64,000 nt of DNA from assembly GCA_963702305.1 (NCBI GenBank), contig CAVPBX010000008.1:259926-323925 (forward strand), given 5' to 3'. This DNA comes from PALSA-693 sp963702305. Its GTDB lineage: Bacteria > Actinomycetota > Acidimicrobiia > Acidimicrobiales > Palsa-688. Position numbers and translations under genes: made by a program. Below the pieces are notes generated by a model, which was given only the letters and a program-made list of their open reading frames with translations, was not told the origin of the DNA and searched no databases. Positions 1 to 7,720 of this stretch are shown one piece after another; position 1 is the stretch's first letter; every line of letters begins with the position of its first letter.

Positions 1-7
1 AGGCGGT

Positions 8-32
8 GATTGGTCGAAGCGGCGGTGGGTAG
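8..32 (+). promoter_or_regulatory. Possible sigma-B/F-type promoter
   Basis: GATTGG at 8-13 and GGGTAG at 27-32, spaced 13 nt, resemble the sigma-B/F promoter pattern (GTTT, 12-15 nt, GGGTAT). This would allow autoregulation of the sigma factor that follows. The match is partial, so this is only a suggestion. Confidence 0.25.
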
Positions 33-95
33 AACTGGAGACCGGCATCTTTTGATTTCGCCTTCGGCCAGGGGCCTGACGACAGGAGACCGGTC

Positions 96-1388
96 ATGAC
101 CGCAGTTTTGTCACCGCTGATGCGCGAGTGGAATCTGCTGCAGGAAGAGGTCATTCCTCCCTTGGTGGAGGTCGAGCGTTCGCGGCAGCCCAGTGTCTGG
201 TCCGTCGGCTCTGCCGCCGACGCGGTAGCCGTCGCCGTGGCCTTCAACCACGCCCAAGGGCACGGCGACCCCGATTCGATTCGGGTCTTTACCTCCGAGT
301 CGTCCCACGAGATCGACGGCATGAGCTTCGGCTTGGCCGACATCAAGTGCGTGCCCGCGAGCAGCCGATCCGCCTGTTTCTCCCGCCGGGACCGGCGGTG
401 GGTTCCCGACGCGGCCATCGCCGAGCGGGTCGTGATGACGGAGCCGGCGGGACTAGTGGACTTGGTCACCGTCCGGGCCCAAGCGGTCCAGGATCGGGCC
501 TTGCCCGCCGCCGCGCTCGATCGGCTGCGAAGCGGTGGCCAACTGCTCCTCGTCGATCCCTCGGTCGACTTCCGCCCGCCCGCAGGACTGCAGCCGATCG
601 GGCGCGATGGTCGGGTGTTCCGTAAGTGCAGCACCGGGGGCATGGATGGGCCGGATGGCGCGGTGGATCACCGCGCCCTCGAATCGGAGATTTCGGATCG
701 GCCGACCCGTACGCTGGCGAGGTGCCAGCTGGAGGCGGACCTGGTCGAGAGCCATCTGCGCTTGGCGCGTTCGTTGGCGAGACGCTTCGTCCATCACGGC
801 GAACCGCCTGACGACCTCGAACAAGTGGCGTTGCTGGCGCTCGTCAAGGCCGCTCGCAGGTTTGACGCCACCCGGGAGAGCGCCTTCGCCACCTATGCGA
901 CGGCGAGCATTTTGGGCGAGATCAAGCGCCACTTCCGGGACAAGACCTGGATGTTGCGAGTGCCTCGTTCACTGCAGGAGTTGTACCTCTCCATCAAGGA
1001 CGCCAGGGAGGAGCTGAGCCATCAGCTCGGCGCCACCCCGACGATCCCGCAGATCGCCGATCGCCTCGGGGTCAGCGAGGAGGCGCTGCTCGAAGCGATG
1101 GACGCCGGCGACAGCTACTGGCCGACGTCGCTCGACATCGCCACGGAAGACGGTCCGGTCATCGACATCGCGGTGGTGGACGACGCCTTCGATCGTTCCC
1201 TCGATCGGGAGCAGTTGCGGGATTTCCTGCCCCGGCTCGACGAACGCGAGCAACTCATCCTGCAGCGGCTCTATCTCGACGGATGGACCCAGCGCCAAGT
1301 GGCGGAAGAGATCGGCATCAGCCAGATGCAGGTGTCGAGAATCCTCAGCCGGACGAAGGGGCAGCTGAGGGCGTGGATGGGTGGCTGA
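96..1388 (+). CDS. RNA polymerase sigma factor (SigB/SigF/WhiG type) with N-terminal CheR-like domain
   Basis: Alternative sigma factor. Residues about 215-283 form sigma region 2 (LRLARSLARRF, DDLEQVALLALVKAA, FDATRESAFATYA) and about 380-427 form region 4 with its helix-turn-helix (WTQRQVAEEIGISQMQVSRI). The first 185 residues are unusual. VWSVGSAADAVAVAVAF, then IRVFTSE, then LDRLRSGGQLLLVDP and VFRKC follow the order of motifs in CheR-type SAM methyltransferases (W-S-x-G-C...E, A-T-D, L..GG.L.LG.SE, Y.K). The acidic SAM-binding positions are lost, so it is probably a non-catalytic sensor or docking module. AGGAG lies 9 nt before the ATG. The gene begins a signalling island with an anti-sigma-type kinase and a SpoIIE phosphatase. 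Confidence 0.85.
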   Translation: MTAVLSPLMREWNLLQEEVIPPLVEVERSRQPSVWSVGSAADAVAVAVAFNHAQGHGDPDSIRVFTSESSHEIDGMSFGLADIKCVPASSRSACFSRRDRRWVPDAAIAERVVMTEPAGLVDLVTVRAQAVQDRALPAAALDRLRSGGQLLLVDPSVDFRPPAGLQPIGRDGRVFRKCSTGGMDGPDGAVDHRALESEISDRPTRTLARCQLEADLVESHLRLARSLARRFVHHGEPPDDLEQVALLALVKAARRFDATRESAFATYATASILGEIKRHFRDKTWMLRVPRSLQELYLSIKDAREELSHQLGATPTIPQIADRLGVSEEALLEAMDAGDSYWPTSLDIATEDGPVIDIAVVDDAFDRSLDREQLRDFLPRLDEREQLILQRLYLDGWTQRQVAEEIGISQMQVSRILSRTKGQLRAWMGG

Positions 1389-1486
1389 CCGCGGCATTCG
1401 ACAGGCGCCAGGTGATCAGTGTCCGATCTCGCCCCGCTGGGTATCATCTCACCGAGTCGAGCGCCGCCTCGACGGATGGAGCACGG

Positions 1487-2450
1487 GTGCCGACCCCCAG
1501 TAGTCAACTCCTCGTTTCCCCCGGAGCGCACGTCGTGCGCTTCTACCGGAGAGACGACGAGATGACGGAGGTCGTCAGCGAGTATCTCGCCGGGGCCCTT
1601 CGACAGGGAGGGACCGCGATCGTCTTTGCCACCCGGCCCCACCGCCTCGACATCGAAGCGCAACTCTCGGCGTTGGGCGTGGATCTCGCCACGCCTGATA
1701 CCCATCGGGCATTTGTGGCGCTCGACGCCAGGGCCACCATCCAGGATTTTCTGGCTGGCGACCGGTCCGACTGGGGCGAGTTCGAAGACCTCGTCGGGAG
1801 GTTGGTCCACTCCGGCGCCGGCGCGAACCGGCCCGTGCACGCCTTCGGGGAGATGGTGGCTCTCTTGTGGGGACGCGGGTCGGGTCAACGCCGCGATCGA
1901 GCTCGAAGGGCTGTGGAACGAGCTGTGCCACCGGCTCCAGATCTCCTTGCTGTGCGCCTATCCGTGGCACAGCACAGCCGATGGAGGCCACCAGGAAGCA
2001 TTCGATGCGGTGTGCGACCTGCACACCTCGGTAATCGGCCCTTCGGCCCCGACTCCTCTCACTTCTGGCTTGGTGGGCAGACATATGAAAGTCGAACAAT
2101 CCTTTGCCGCGGACAGTGACGCGCCCCGACGGGCCCGCCGCTTCGTCATCGAAACGCTCCGGCGTTGGGGCGAACTTCGTCTGGTGGACGACGCCGCCAT
2201 CGTCGTCACCGAGCTGGCCACGAACGCGGTGGTGCACGCCCAGTCCGAACTTGTCGTCGCGGTGCAGCAATCCGATGAGAGCGTCGTCCTTTCGGTGCGT
2301 GACGCCAGCTCGATACCGCCCCAACCCCGGCATCCGTCGTTGACCGCCTTCCGCGGCCGAGGGCTCGAGATCGTCGCCTCCATCGCCACCAAATGGGGGG
2401 CTGATGCCGTCGGCGATGGCAAGGTCGTGTGGGCCGAGCTCCGCCGGTGA
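1487..2450 (+). CDS. MEDS-domain sensor fused to RsbW-like HATPase (anti-sigma kinase), frameshifted
   Basis: The N-terminal half matches the MEDS (DcmR-type sensory) domain: HVVRFYRRDDEM near the start, then FGEMVALLW and, in the next frame, IELEGLWNELCHRLQISLLC and AYPW. The C-terminal half is an RsbW/SpoIIAB-like HATPase with N box ELATNAVVHA and glycine region GRGLEIVASIA. Proteins of this design usually bind and phosphorylate partners that release a sigma factor, and the upstream gene is an obvious target (inference). The reading frame breaks at the GGGG run near 1868-1871. Removing one G restores the domain exactly (LLWDAGRVNAAIE). The GTG at 1487 was chosen because it is the last start before the conserved domain and has GGATGGAG upstream; GTG 1412 is the alternative. 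Confidence 0.78.
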
Positions 2451-2473
2451 AGCCGGCGATCGAGCTCAGCCCG

Positions 2474-3211
2474 TCAGGCCAGTCCTCGGCCAAGGACCAC
2501 CTCGTCGGCAATGTCGCGCACCGATCGCCGGGAGGATCGCGCCGCACGACGGAGCCGCTCGAACGCCGCCGGCGCCTTCACGTCCTCCGTGGCGATCAGC
2601 ACCCCGACGGCTCGCTCGATCGAGACGCGAACCTGCAAGGCATGCTGCAGCTGGCTGATGAGGGCGTCCTTTCGCTCCGTGGCGACGGCACCAGCCACCA
2701 GGCGCTCGACGAGGCGATCGAAGGCCGCGATGGCGCCCCGGTCGCTGTCGTCCCAGACGTGCGCCTCGCCCTTGTAGACGTTGAGGCTGCCGATCGGGGT
2801 TCCCGCCAGACGCACCGGCACACCCAGGACGGAGCGGATCCCGTTGGGGACGAGCACGGCGGCCAGGTCGCGCCATCGCCCGTCATCGAGCAGATCGACG
2901 ACCGCCACCGTGACGTTATCGACGAGCGCCTCCACGCACGGCCCCGTGCCGCTGGCCTCTTGCGCCGCTTCGAGCAGCTGCGCCGAGGTGTCGGTAGAGG
3001 CGACATAGCGGAGCACCTGGTTCTCATCGACCAGGAGCACGCCGGCCCCGTCGACGTCGAACAGGGCGGGCATGGCGGAAATGATCTCGAGCAGGGCCGC
3101 CCGGACCTCCAAATTGGCCAGATCGCGCCCATCCAGCTGCCCGATGGCCCGTTCCAGCACCGCGTCCTCGATATGCACATCCCCGATGTACCCGCCGGGA
3201 CGAACTGCCAT
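2474..3211 (-). CDS. GAF-ANTAR domain regulator
   Basis: The N-terminal and middle parts form a GAF sensor (ALFDVDGAGVLLVDE, RYVASTDTSAQLLEAAQE, GTGPCVEAL, RSVLGVPVRLAGTPIGSLNVY). The C-terminal 55 residues are an ANTAR RNA-binding domain (QLQHALQVRVSIERAVGVLI, AAFERLRRAAR). ANTAR proteins act as antiterminators by binding paired hairpins in nascent RNA. This architecture is common in actinobacteria. The ORF stays open to 3280. I chose ATG 3211 because the extra residues upstream are low-complexity and overlap the promoter space of the divergent phosphatase gene. The ligand of the GAF domain is unknown. Confidence 0.82.
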   Translation of the reverse strand: MAVRPGGYIGDVHIEDAVLERAIGQLDGRDLANLEVRAALLEIISAMPALFDVDGAGVLLVDENQVLRYVASTDTSAQLLEAAQEASGTGPCVEALVDNVTVAVVDLLDDGRWRDLAAVLVPNGIRSVLGVPVRLAGTPIGSLNVYKGEAHVWDDSDRGAIAAFDRLVERLVAGAVATERKDALISQLQHALQVRVSIERAVGVLIATEDVKAPAAFERLRRAARSSRRSVRDIADEVVLGRGLA

Positions 3212-3296
3212 GCGGCCGGTCAGTCCGTTAGACTGCTTTCGCCCCCCTGACCCCGTGGCACTGTCGTACAGCTGCAACATTACCGAGCGGAGTCAC

Positions 3297-4484
3297 GTGG
3301 GACCACCTGAGGAAGAGCCGTTGGGATCGCGTTCGTGGGGTTTTGCCCTGCTGGCCCAGGCACTGGCGCCGCTCGAAGCGGTCGGCAGCCGCTATTGGAT
3401 GGCCGGATCCGTCGCCGAACTGATCGTCAGTACCGTCGGCGCGGCCTGCCAGATCGATCTGGTCGACGAGGAGGGGGCTCGCACCGTGGTGCGGCGATCA
3501 CGAGCAGACCTCACCGGGCTGCCCCCGGTCGAAGACGGCGCGGTGACCGCGGTGATCCGGGATCGGCGCCCGCGGCTCGTCGAGGCTGGTTCGGCATCGC
3601 CGGTGCGGTGGATGGTCGTCCCGCTGGCCGCCGCCTCGCCCCGCACCCTAGGGGCGCTGAGCGTGGCGGTCGACCGGCCGAACTTCGCGTCCAGCGCGTC
3701 CGATCTCGACGACCTTCGACGCATCGGGGCTGCGACCGCGGCGGTGCTGACCAAGGTGGACGCCGATGAACGCATGCTGCGGATCTCCCGCGCCCTGCAG
3801 GAATCGCTGCTCCCCACCACGCTGCCGAGCGGCGACTGGTTCGAACTGGCCGGCCGCTATGTCGCCGGTGGGCCGGGGCTCGATATCGGCGGCGATTGGT
3901 ACGACGCCCAGATGCTCGATGAGGGGATCCTCGCCCTGAGCGTCGGCGATGTGGCCGGGCACGGAGTGGAGGCAGCGGCGCGCATGGGTGAGCTCCGCAC
4001 CGCGACCACCGCCCTCCGCCTCGTCCAGTCCGCGCCGGATGACCTGGTGGCCGTGCTGCACCGGCTGGCCACCGGACTCGGGTATTTCGCCACCGCGATC
4101 TGCGCCCGCCTCGATCACGCCGGCAGCCTGTTCTGGGCGTCGGCCGGCCACCTCCCGCCCCTCCTGATCCGCGCCAGCGGCGACGTGGAGGTGCTGAGCA
4201 GCGAGCAATCGCCGCCCCTCGGCGTCCAATATCGGCAGCGGGTGCCGATCAACCGTTACCGCCTGGATCGCGGTGATGTGGTGCTCTTCTATACGGACGG
4301 TCTCATCGAGCGCCACGATGAACCGATTGATGTCAGTCTCAAAGGTTTGGTCGAGGCGGTGACGAGTTCGGCCCGTCGCACGCCCGCGGACCTGATTGAT
4401 CACGTCATCGGGCGCCGCCAGACCGTTCCGTTGACCGACTCCACCGGCGATGACATCGCCGTCCTCGCCGCCGCCTACAACTGA
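3297..4484 (+). CDS. GAF-domain PP2C/SpoIIE serine phosphatase (RsbU-like)
   Basis: The N-terminal about 160 residues look like a GAF domain (AELIVSTVGAACQIDLVDE, LGALSVAVDRPNF). The C-terminal domain is a SpoIIE/RsbU PP2C phosphatase: GGDWYDA, SVGDVAGHGVEAA, FATAICARLD, SAGHLPPLL, LFYTDGLIER and TGDDIAVLA carry the metal-binding aspartates. Such enzymes dephosphorylate anti-anti-sigma proteins, so with the sigma factor and HATPase upstream this completes most of a partner-switching module. No separate STAS anti-anti-sigma gene is seen here. GTG 3297 is supported by GGAG 5 nt upstream; GTG 3255 is also in frame. Confidence 0.87.
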   Translation: MGPPEEEPLGSRSWGFALLAQALAPLEAVGSRYWMAGSVAELIVSTVGAACQIDLVDEEGARTVVRRSRADLTGLPPVEDGAVTAVIRDRRPRLVEAGSASPVRWMVVPLAAASPRTLGALSVAVDRPNFASSASDLDDLRRIGAATAAVLTKVDADERMLRISRALQESLLPTTLPSGDWFELAGRYVAGGPGLDIGGDWYDAQMLDEGILALSVGDVAGHGVEAAARMGELRTATTALRLVQSAPDDLVAVLHRLATGLGYFATAICARLDHAGSLFWASAGHLPPLLIRASGDVEVLSSEQSPPLGVQYRQRVPINRYRLDRGDVVLFYTDGLIERHDEPIDVSLKGLVEAVTSSARRTPADLIDHVIGRRQTVPLTDSTGDDIAVLAAAYN

Positions 4485-4518
4485 CCCTCCTTGACCGCCT
4501 GATCCTCCTTGACCCCGG

Positions 4519-4561
4519 CGAGGTGCAGGCCCCGGTCGAAATGGACCGGGGCCTGACCTCG
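4519..4561. terminator. Strong bidirectional hairpin
   Basis: An 18-bp stem with one bulged G: CGAGGT then CAGGCCCCGGTC pair with GACCGGGGCCTG then ACCTCG around a GAAATG loop. It lies between two convergent genes, and no T-run is needed for such actinobacterial terminators. Confidence 0.75.
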
Positions 4562-4576
4562 CTGTTCGGGTCGGAT

Positions 4577-4747
4577 CTACCAGCGGCCGTACCAGCGGCG
4601 CCGGCCACCCGCCTCCCCGGCCCCGATCGCCCAACCCAGTACCCACAACACGAGCACTGCGAGCGCGATCCACCAGAGGACATGAACGGCGAACCCCAGT
4701 CCGCCGAGGATGATAGCCAGTAAGAGGATTAACAGCACTGCGGCCAT
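4577..4747 (-). CDS. Small hydrophobic membrane protein (56 aa)
   Basis: Two closely spaced hydrophobic segments (AAVLLILLLAIILGGLGFAV and LWWIALAVLVLWVLGWAIGA) are followed by a basic tail RRRWYGRW. This is the layout of the short hydrophobic proteins often found next to stress-response genes in actinobacteria. The ATG at 4747 has AGGGAG 7 nt upstream, which argues against the longer ORF. The function is unknown; the protein would sit in the cytoplasmic membrane. Confidence 0.7.
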   Translation of the reverse strand: MAAVLLILLLAIILGGLGFAVHVLWWIALAVLVLWVLGWAIGAGEAGGRRRWYGRW

Positions 4748-4894
4748 GTCGCTTTTCTCCCTGTTCTTGCCAAAGGACCGGGAGCGGATTCCTACTTTCC
4801 CGGCACCACCCAAGTACCCAAAAAGACCCGGTTAACTCGTCGGTCATTTGGAAGATGGGGCCGACTCAGTGCGGACCGTTGGGAGAGGGACGCG

Positions 4895-5752
4895 CTAGGT
4901 GGTGGCGAGAAGACCCCGCCGCTCGAGCACCGTCCGCTCGAGGCGGGAGAAGACCAGCGAGTCCATAAGCAGGCCCACGGCGAGGATGGCGACCATGATG
5001 GCCAGCACGTCCGCGGCCAGGCTCTGATCCTGATAGGCGTTGAGCAACTGGCCGAGCGACGACGAGCCATGCGCCGGCACAATCAGCTCTCCGGCCATCA
5101 ACGAACGCCACGCGAACGCCCAGGCCTGGCGCATCCCCGCGACGTAGCCGGGCAGGGCGGCCGGCAGGATGACATGCCGGTAGCGGGCGACGCCCCGGGC
5201 CCCGAGCATCTGCCCGGCCCGCAGCAGTGGCGGCGGCACCGCGTCGACGGCGGCGACGGTACCGACGATCACCGCCGGAATGCTGCCGGCCAGGGTCACG
5301 AACAGAATGGCCTCCGGGCGGGTGCCGTACAGGAGGATGGCGATCGGCACCCAAGCCACCGACGGCATGGTCTGCAATCCGGTCACCAGCGGAGTCACCG
5401 CGGTGCGCACCGCTCGCAGCCGGGTGATGCCGATGGCCGCCAGGGTGCCCAGCCCGAGGGCCGCCAGGTAGTACTCGACGGCCCGGCGCAGGGTGGTGCC
5501 GGTGCCGCTCAGGAGGGGGTGGCGGTCCTCCCAGACATGATGGAAGACGGTCGCCGGCGCGGGGAGGAGGAAGGCGGACTTCCATCCGCTCCAGAAGATC
5601 AGCTGCCAGAGCCCCAGCCCGATGGCGAGAGCCGCCACTTTCGGCCAGGTGGCCGCCCAAACCAGGCGGCCGCGGGACGGGGCTCGGGGCAGGCTGAGCT
5701 CCAGTTGGTCGAGCCCCTCCAACTCGCGGTCGAGCCGGTCAACGACCGCCAT
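4895..5752 (-). CDS. ABC transporter permease, SsuC/TauC/NrtB family
   Basis: Inner-membrane permease of a sulfonate/taurine/nitrate-type importer. About six hydrophobic segments are visible, and the EAA-type cytoplasmic loop reads RAGQMLGARGVARYRHVILP. FLLPAPATVFHHVWE near the N-terminus is typical of the family. The ATG at 5752 overlaps the end of the ATPase gene by 14 nt, so binding protein, ATPase and permease form one minus-strand operon. The substrate cannot be named from sequence alone. Confidence 0.88.
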   Translation of the reverse strand: MAVVDRLDRELEGLDQLELSLPRAPSRGRLVWAATWPKVAALAIGLGLWQLIFWSGWKSAFLLPAPATVFHHVWEDRHPLLSGTGTTLRRAVEYYLAALGLGTLAAIGITRLRAVRTAVTPLVTGLQTMPSVAWVPIAILLYGTRPEAILFVTLAGSIPAVIVGTVAAVDAVPPPLLRAGQMLGARGVARYRHVILPAALPGYVAGMRQAWAFAWRSLMAGELIVPAHGSSSLGQLLNAYQDQSLAADVLAIMVAILAVGLLMDSLVFSRLERTVLERRGLLATT

Positions 5753-6533
5753 GGCTGGCGACCTCCTCCCGCAACCGATCCGTGATGGTGGCCGCGAGGG
5801 CGGCCACATCGGGCGACTCGATCCGGCGGGGCCGAGGGATGGACACGCCGTAGGTCTCGACGATCCGACCGGGCCGGCTCGACAGCAGCACTACCCGATC
5901 CGCCAAGCGGACGGCTTCGCGCACATTGTGGGTGACGAACACCACCGTCAGGTGAGCCTCGCGCCACACTCGGTCGAGCTCCTCGTGCAGGAGGTCGCGG
6001 GTCATGGCGTCGAGCGCCCCGAACGGCTCGTCCATCAAGAGGATGCTCCGGTCCTGGGCGAGAGCCCTGGCCAGAGCCACCCGTTGGCGCATGCCGCCCG
6101 AAAGTTCGTGGGGGCGTTTGGCCGCGAACCCGTCCAGGCGCACCAGGCGCAGGAGCGCCGCGGCCCGGGCTTGGCGGGTGGGCTTGTCGACGCCCCGGAG
6201 CCGCAAGGCCAGCTCCACGTTCCGAGCCACGGTCAGCCAGGGGAAAAGGGCGGCGTCCTGGAACATGAGGGTGGCGTCGCCGCCAGGCCGCTCGACCCGG
6301 CCGGCCGTGGGCTGGTCCAGCCCGGCGATCAGGTTGAGCAACGTGCTCTTGCCGCACCCGGACGCCCCGACGAGGCACACGAACTCTCCGGTGGCCACCT
6401 CCAGCGAGACTCGATCGAGGGCCGGGACCGAGGCCCCCACCCGCCCGTACACCTTCGACACCCCGTCGAGGACGAGGGCTGGGGTGGCGTCGGCGGCCGC
6501 CCGGCCCGGTCGGTGCGATTCGACGACGGTCAC
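5739..6533 (-). CDS. ABC transporter ATP-binding protein, SsuB/TauB family
   Basis: Nucleotide-binding subunit with Walker A GASGCGKST, Q-loop MFQDAALFPW, signature LSGGMRQR, Walker B ILLMDEP and the switch histidine in FVTHNVREA. FPWLTVARNVELALRLRG is typical of the Ssu/Tau/Nrt group. Its GTG start overlaps the TGA of the binding-protein gene (GTGA), which indicates translational coupling. Length about 264 aa, normal for the family. Confidence 0.92.
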   Translation of the reverse strand: MTVVESHRPGRAAADATPALVLDGVSKVYGRVGASVPALDRVSLEVATGEFVCLVGASGCGKSTLLNLIAGLDQPTAGRVERPGGDATLMFQDAALFPWLTVARNVELALRLRGVDKPTRQARAAALLRLVRLDGFAAKRPHELSGGMRQRVALARALAQDRSILLMDEPFGALDAMTRDLLHEELDRVWREAHLTVVFVTHNVREAVRLADRVVLLSSRPGRIVETYGVSIPRPRRIESPDVAALAATITDRLREEVASHGGR

Positions 6534-7654
6534 AACCCAGCGACCTGCGGCTCGCCGGCCGCGGCCAGCACCTGGTTGAGCGGGGCGAGGTCATAGATGG
6601 CCGCCAGGTTGGCCGGCTGCTTGAGCAGCCCCACCGCCACTCCATGCGCCACCTGCGTCTGCAGCGTCGACGCCAGCGGATCCGGGGTGAAGCTCAGGTC
6701 CGCCCAGGCCTTGGTGAGCAGGGTGGTCGAGAGGGACTTACCACCCTGCAAGGAGGCCAGCTCGGTGTTGAACGCATGCTGGGCCGCCGCCGGCTGGGAC
6801 TGGATGTACTTGATGGTGTCGACCAGGCCCTGCAGGAAGCGCGTCACGGTGGCCGGGTGCTGCTGGAGGAAGGCGGTCCGGACCACCACGTTGGTGGTGG
6901 CCCACTTGCCACCGGGCCACAACGTGCCCTCGTCCACCAGGAGGTGGCCGCCGGCCTGGATGATCTGGGTTTCGTACGGTTCGGGAACCCAGGCGCCGGC
7001 GATGGCGCCGGCTTTGAACTCGGTGACGATGGTGCCGTTGCCCGTCGCGGACGGCTGGACGGAGACGTCGCCGCCGCCAGAGGAGGTGGTGGTGTACCCC
7101 TGCGTCTTGAGCCAGTAGCGCAAGGCCACGTCCTGGGTGTTGGCCAGCTGCGGGGTGGCCAGCGTCTTGCCCTTCAGCTGGGCGGGGCTGGTGATCGACG
7201 CCTTGGTGACCAGACCGGCCCCGCCGGAGGCGGCGCCGGCGATGATGGTGACGGCTCCGTGCGACGCGGAGTAGGCCGACAGCACCGAGCTGGGACCCTC
7301 GAAGGCGATGTCGATGGAGCCGGACAACAGCGCCTGATTTTCGGCCGGGCCAGCCGCGAACGTCTGGCTGGAGAGGGTGTCGGAGCCGAGATCGCGGGCG
7401 AAGATCCCCTGAGCGACGCCGACGAGAGCCGGGGCGTGGGTGAGGTTCGGGAAGTAGCCCAGGTGCACGGTGACCGGTTTGCTCTGGCTGGCGGCGGCGG
7501 TCGAGCCCGTGGTGGCGCCGGTGGTGGGGCTCGAGCCGGCTTTGGACGAGGACCCACACGCCGCGGCGGTCAGCGCGAGGGCGGCCACTGCCGCGCACCC
7601 CGCCAGCCGTCTTTTTCCAAGCTTACCCCTATATATAACCAGGTTCATCGACAT
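6530..7654 (-). CDS. ABC transporter substrate-binding lipoprotein, SsuA/NrtA/TauA-like
   Basis: Exported solute-binding lipoprotein: a basic N-terminus, a hydrophobic stretch and lipobox LTAAAC give a lipid-anchored cysteine, followed by a Ser/Thr/Gly-rich tether. The mature part has VHLGYFPNLTHAPALVG, AFEGPSSVLSAY and WVPEPYETQI, typical of sulfonate/nitrate/taurine binding proteins (periplasmic binding fold type II). It is the first gene of the importer operon. A -10 box TACCTT lies 7 nt before the ATG, so the transcript is probably leaderless. Confidence 0.9.
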   Translation of the reverse strand: MSMNLVIYRGKLGKRRLAGCAAVAALALTAAACGSSSKAGSSPTTGATTGSTAAASQSKPVTVHLGYFPNLTHAPALVGVAQGIFARDLGSDTLSSQTFAAGPAENQALLSGSIDIAFEGPSSVLSAYSASHGAVTIIAGAASGGAGLVTKASITSPAQLKGKTLATPQLANTQDVALRYWLKTQGYTTTSSGGGDVSVQPSATGNGTIVTEFKAGAIAGAWVPEPYETQIIQAGGHLLVDEGTLWPGGKWATTNVVVRTAFLQQHPATVTRFLQGLVDTIKYIQSQPAAAQHAFNTELASLQGGKSLSTTLLTKAWADLSFTPDPLASTLQTQVAHGVAVGLLKQPANLAAIYDLAPLNQVLAAAGEPQVAGL

Positions 7655-7661
7655 TTAACCC

Positions 7662-7667
7662 AAGGTA
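7662..7667 (-). promoter_or_regulatory. -10 box for the ABC importer operon (leaderless)
   Basis: On the minus strand TACCTT is followed by 7 nt and then the ATG at 7654. This matches TANNNT placed so that transcription starts at or next to the start codon. Confidence 0.6.
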
Positions 7668-7708
7668 CCCAGGTCCCACCGCCGGCGTCAAGGCGGGGCC
7701 GGGTGCCG

Positions 7709-7714
7709 TATGAT
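7709..7714 (+). promoter_or_regulatory. -10 box for acyl-CoA ligase (leaderless)
   Basis: TATGAT is followed by 6 nt and GTG 7721. This placement is the main reason for choosing GTG 7721 over the in-frame GTG 7703. Confidence 0.65.
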
Positions 7715-7720
7715 CCGCGC

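Noticed and set aside
2429..3250. 273-aa plus-strand frame opposite the GAF-ANTAR gene
   Set aside because: It is the antisense shadow of a well-defined GAF-ANTAR protein and shows no domain of its own.
6644..7720. N-terminal extension of the acyl-CoA ligase over the ABC binding-protein gene
   Set aside because: It is antisense to a clear coding gene and has low-complexity composition. The family match starts at 7721.
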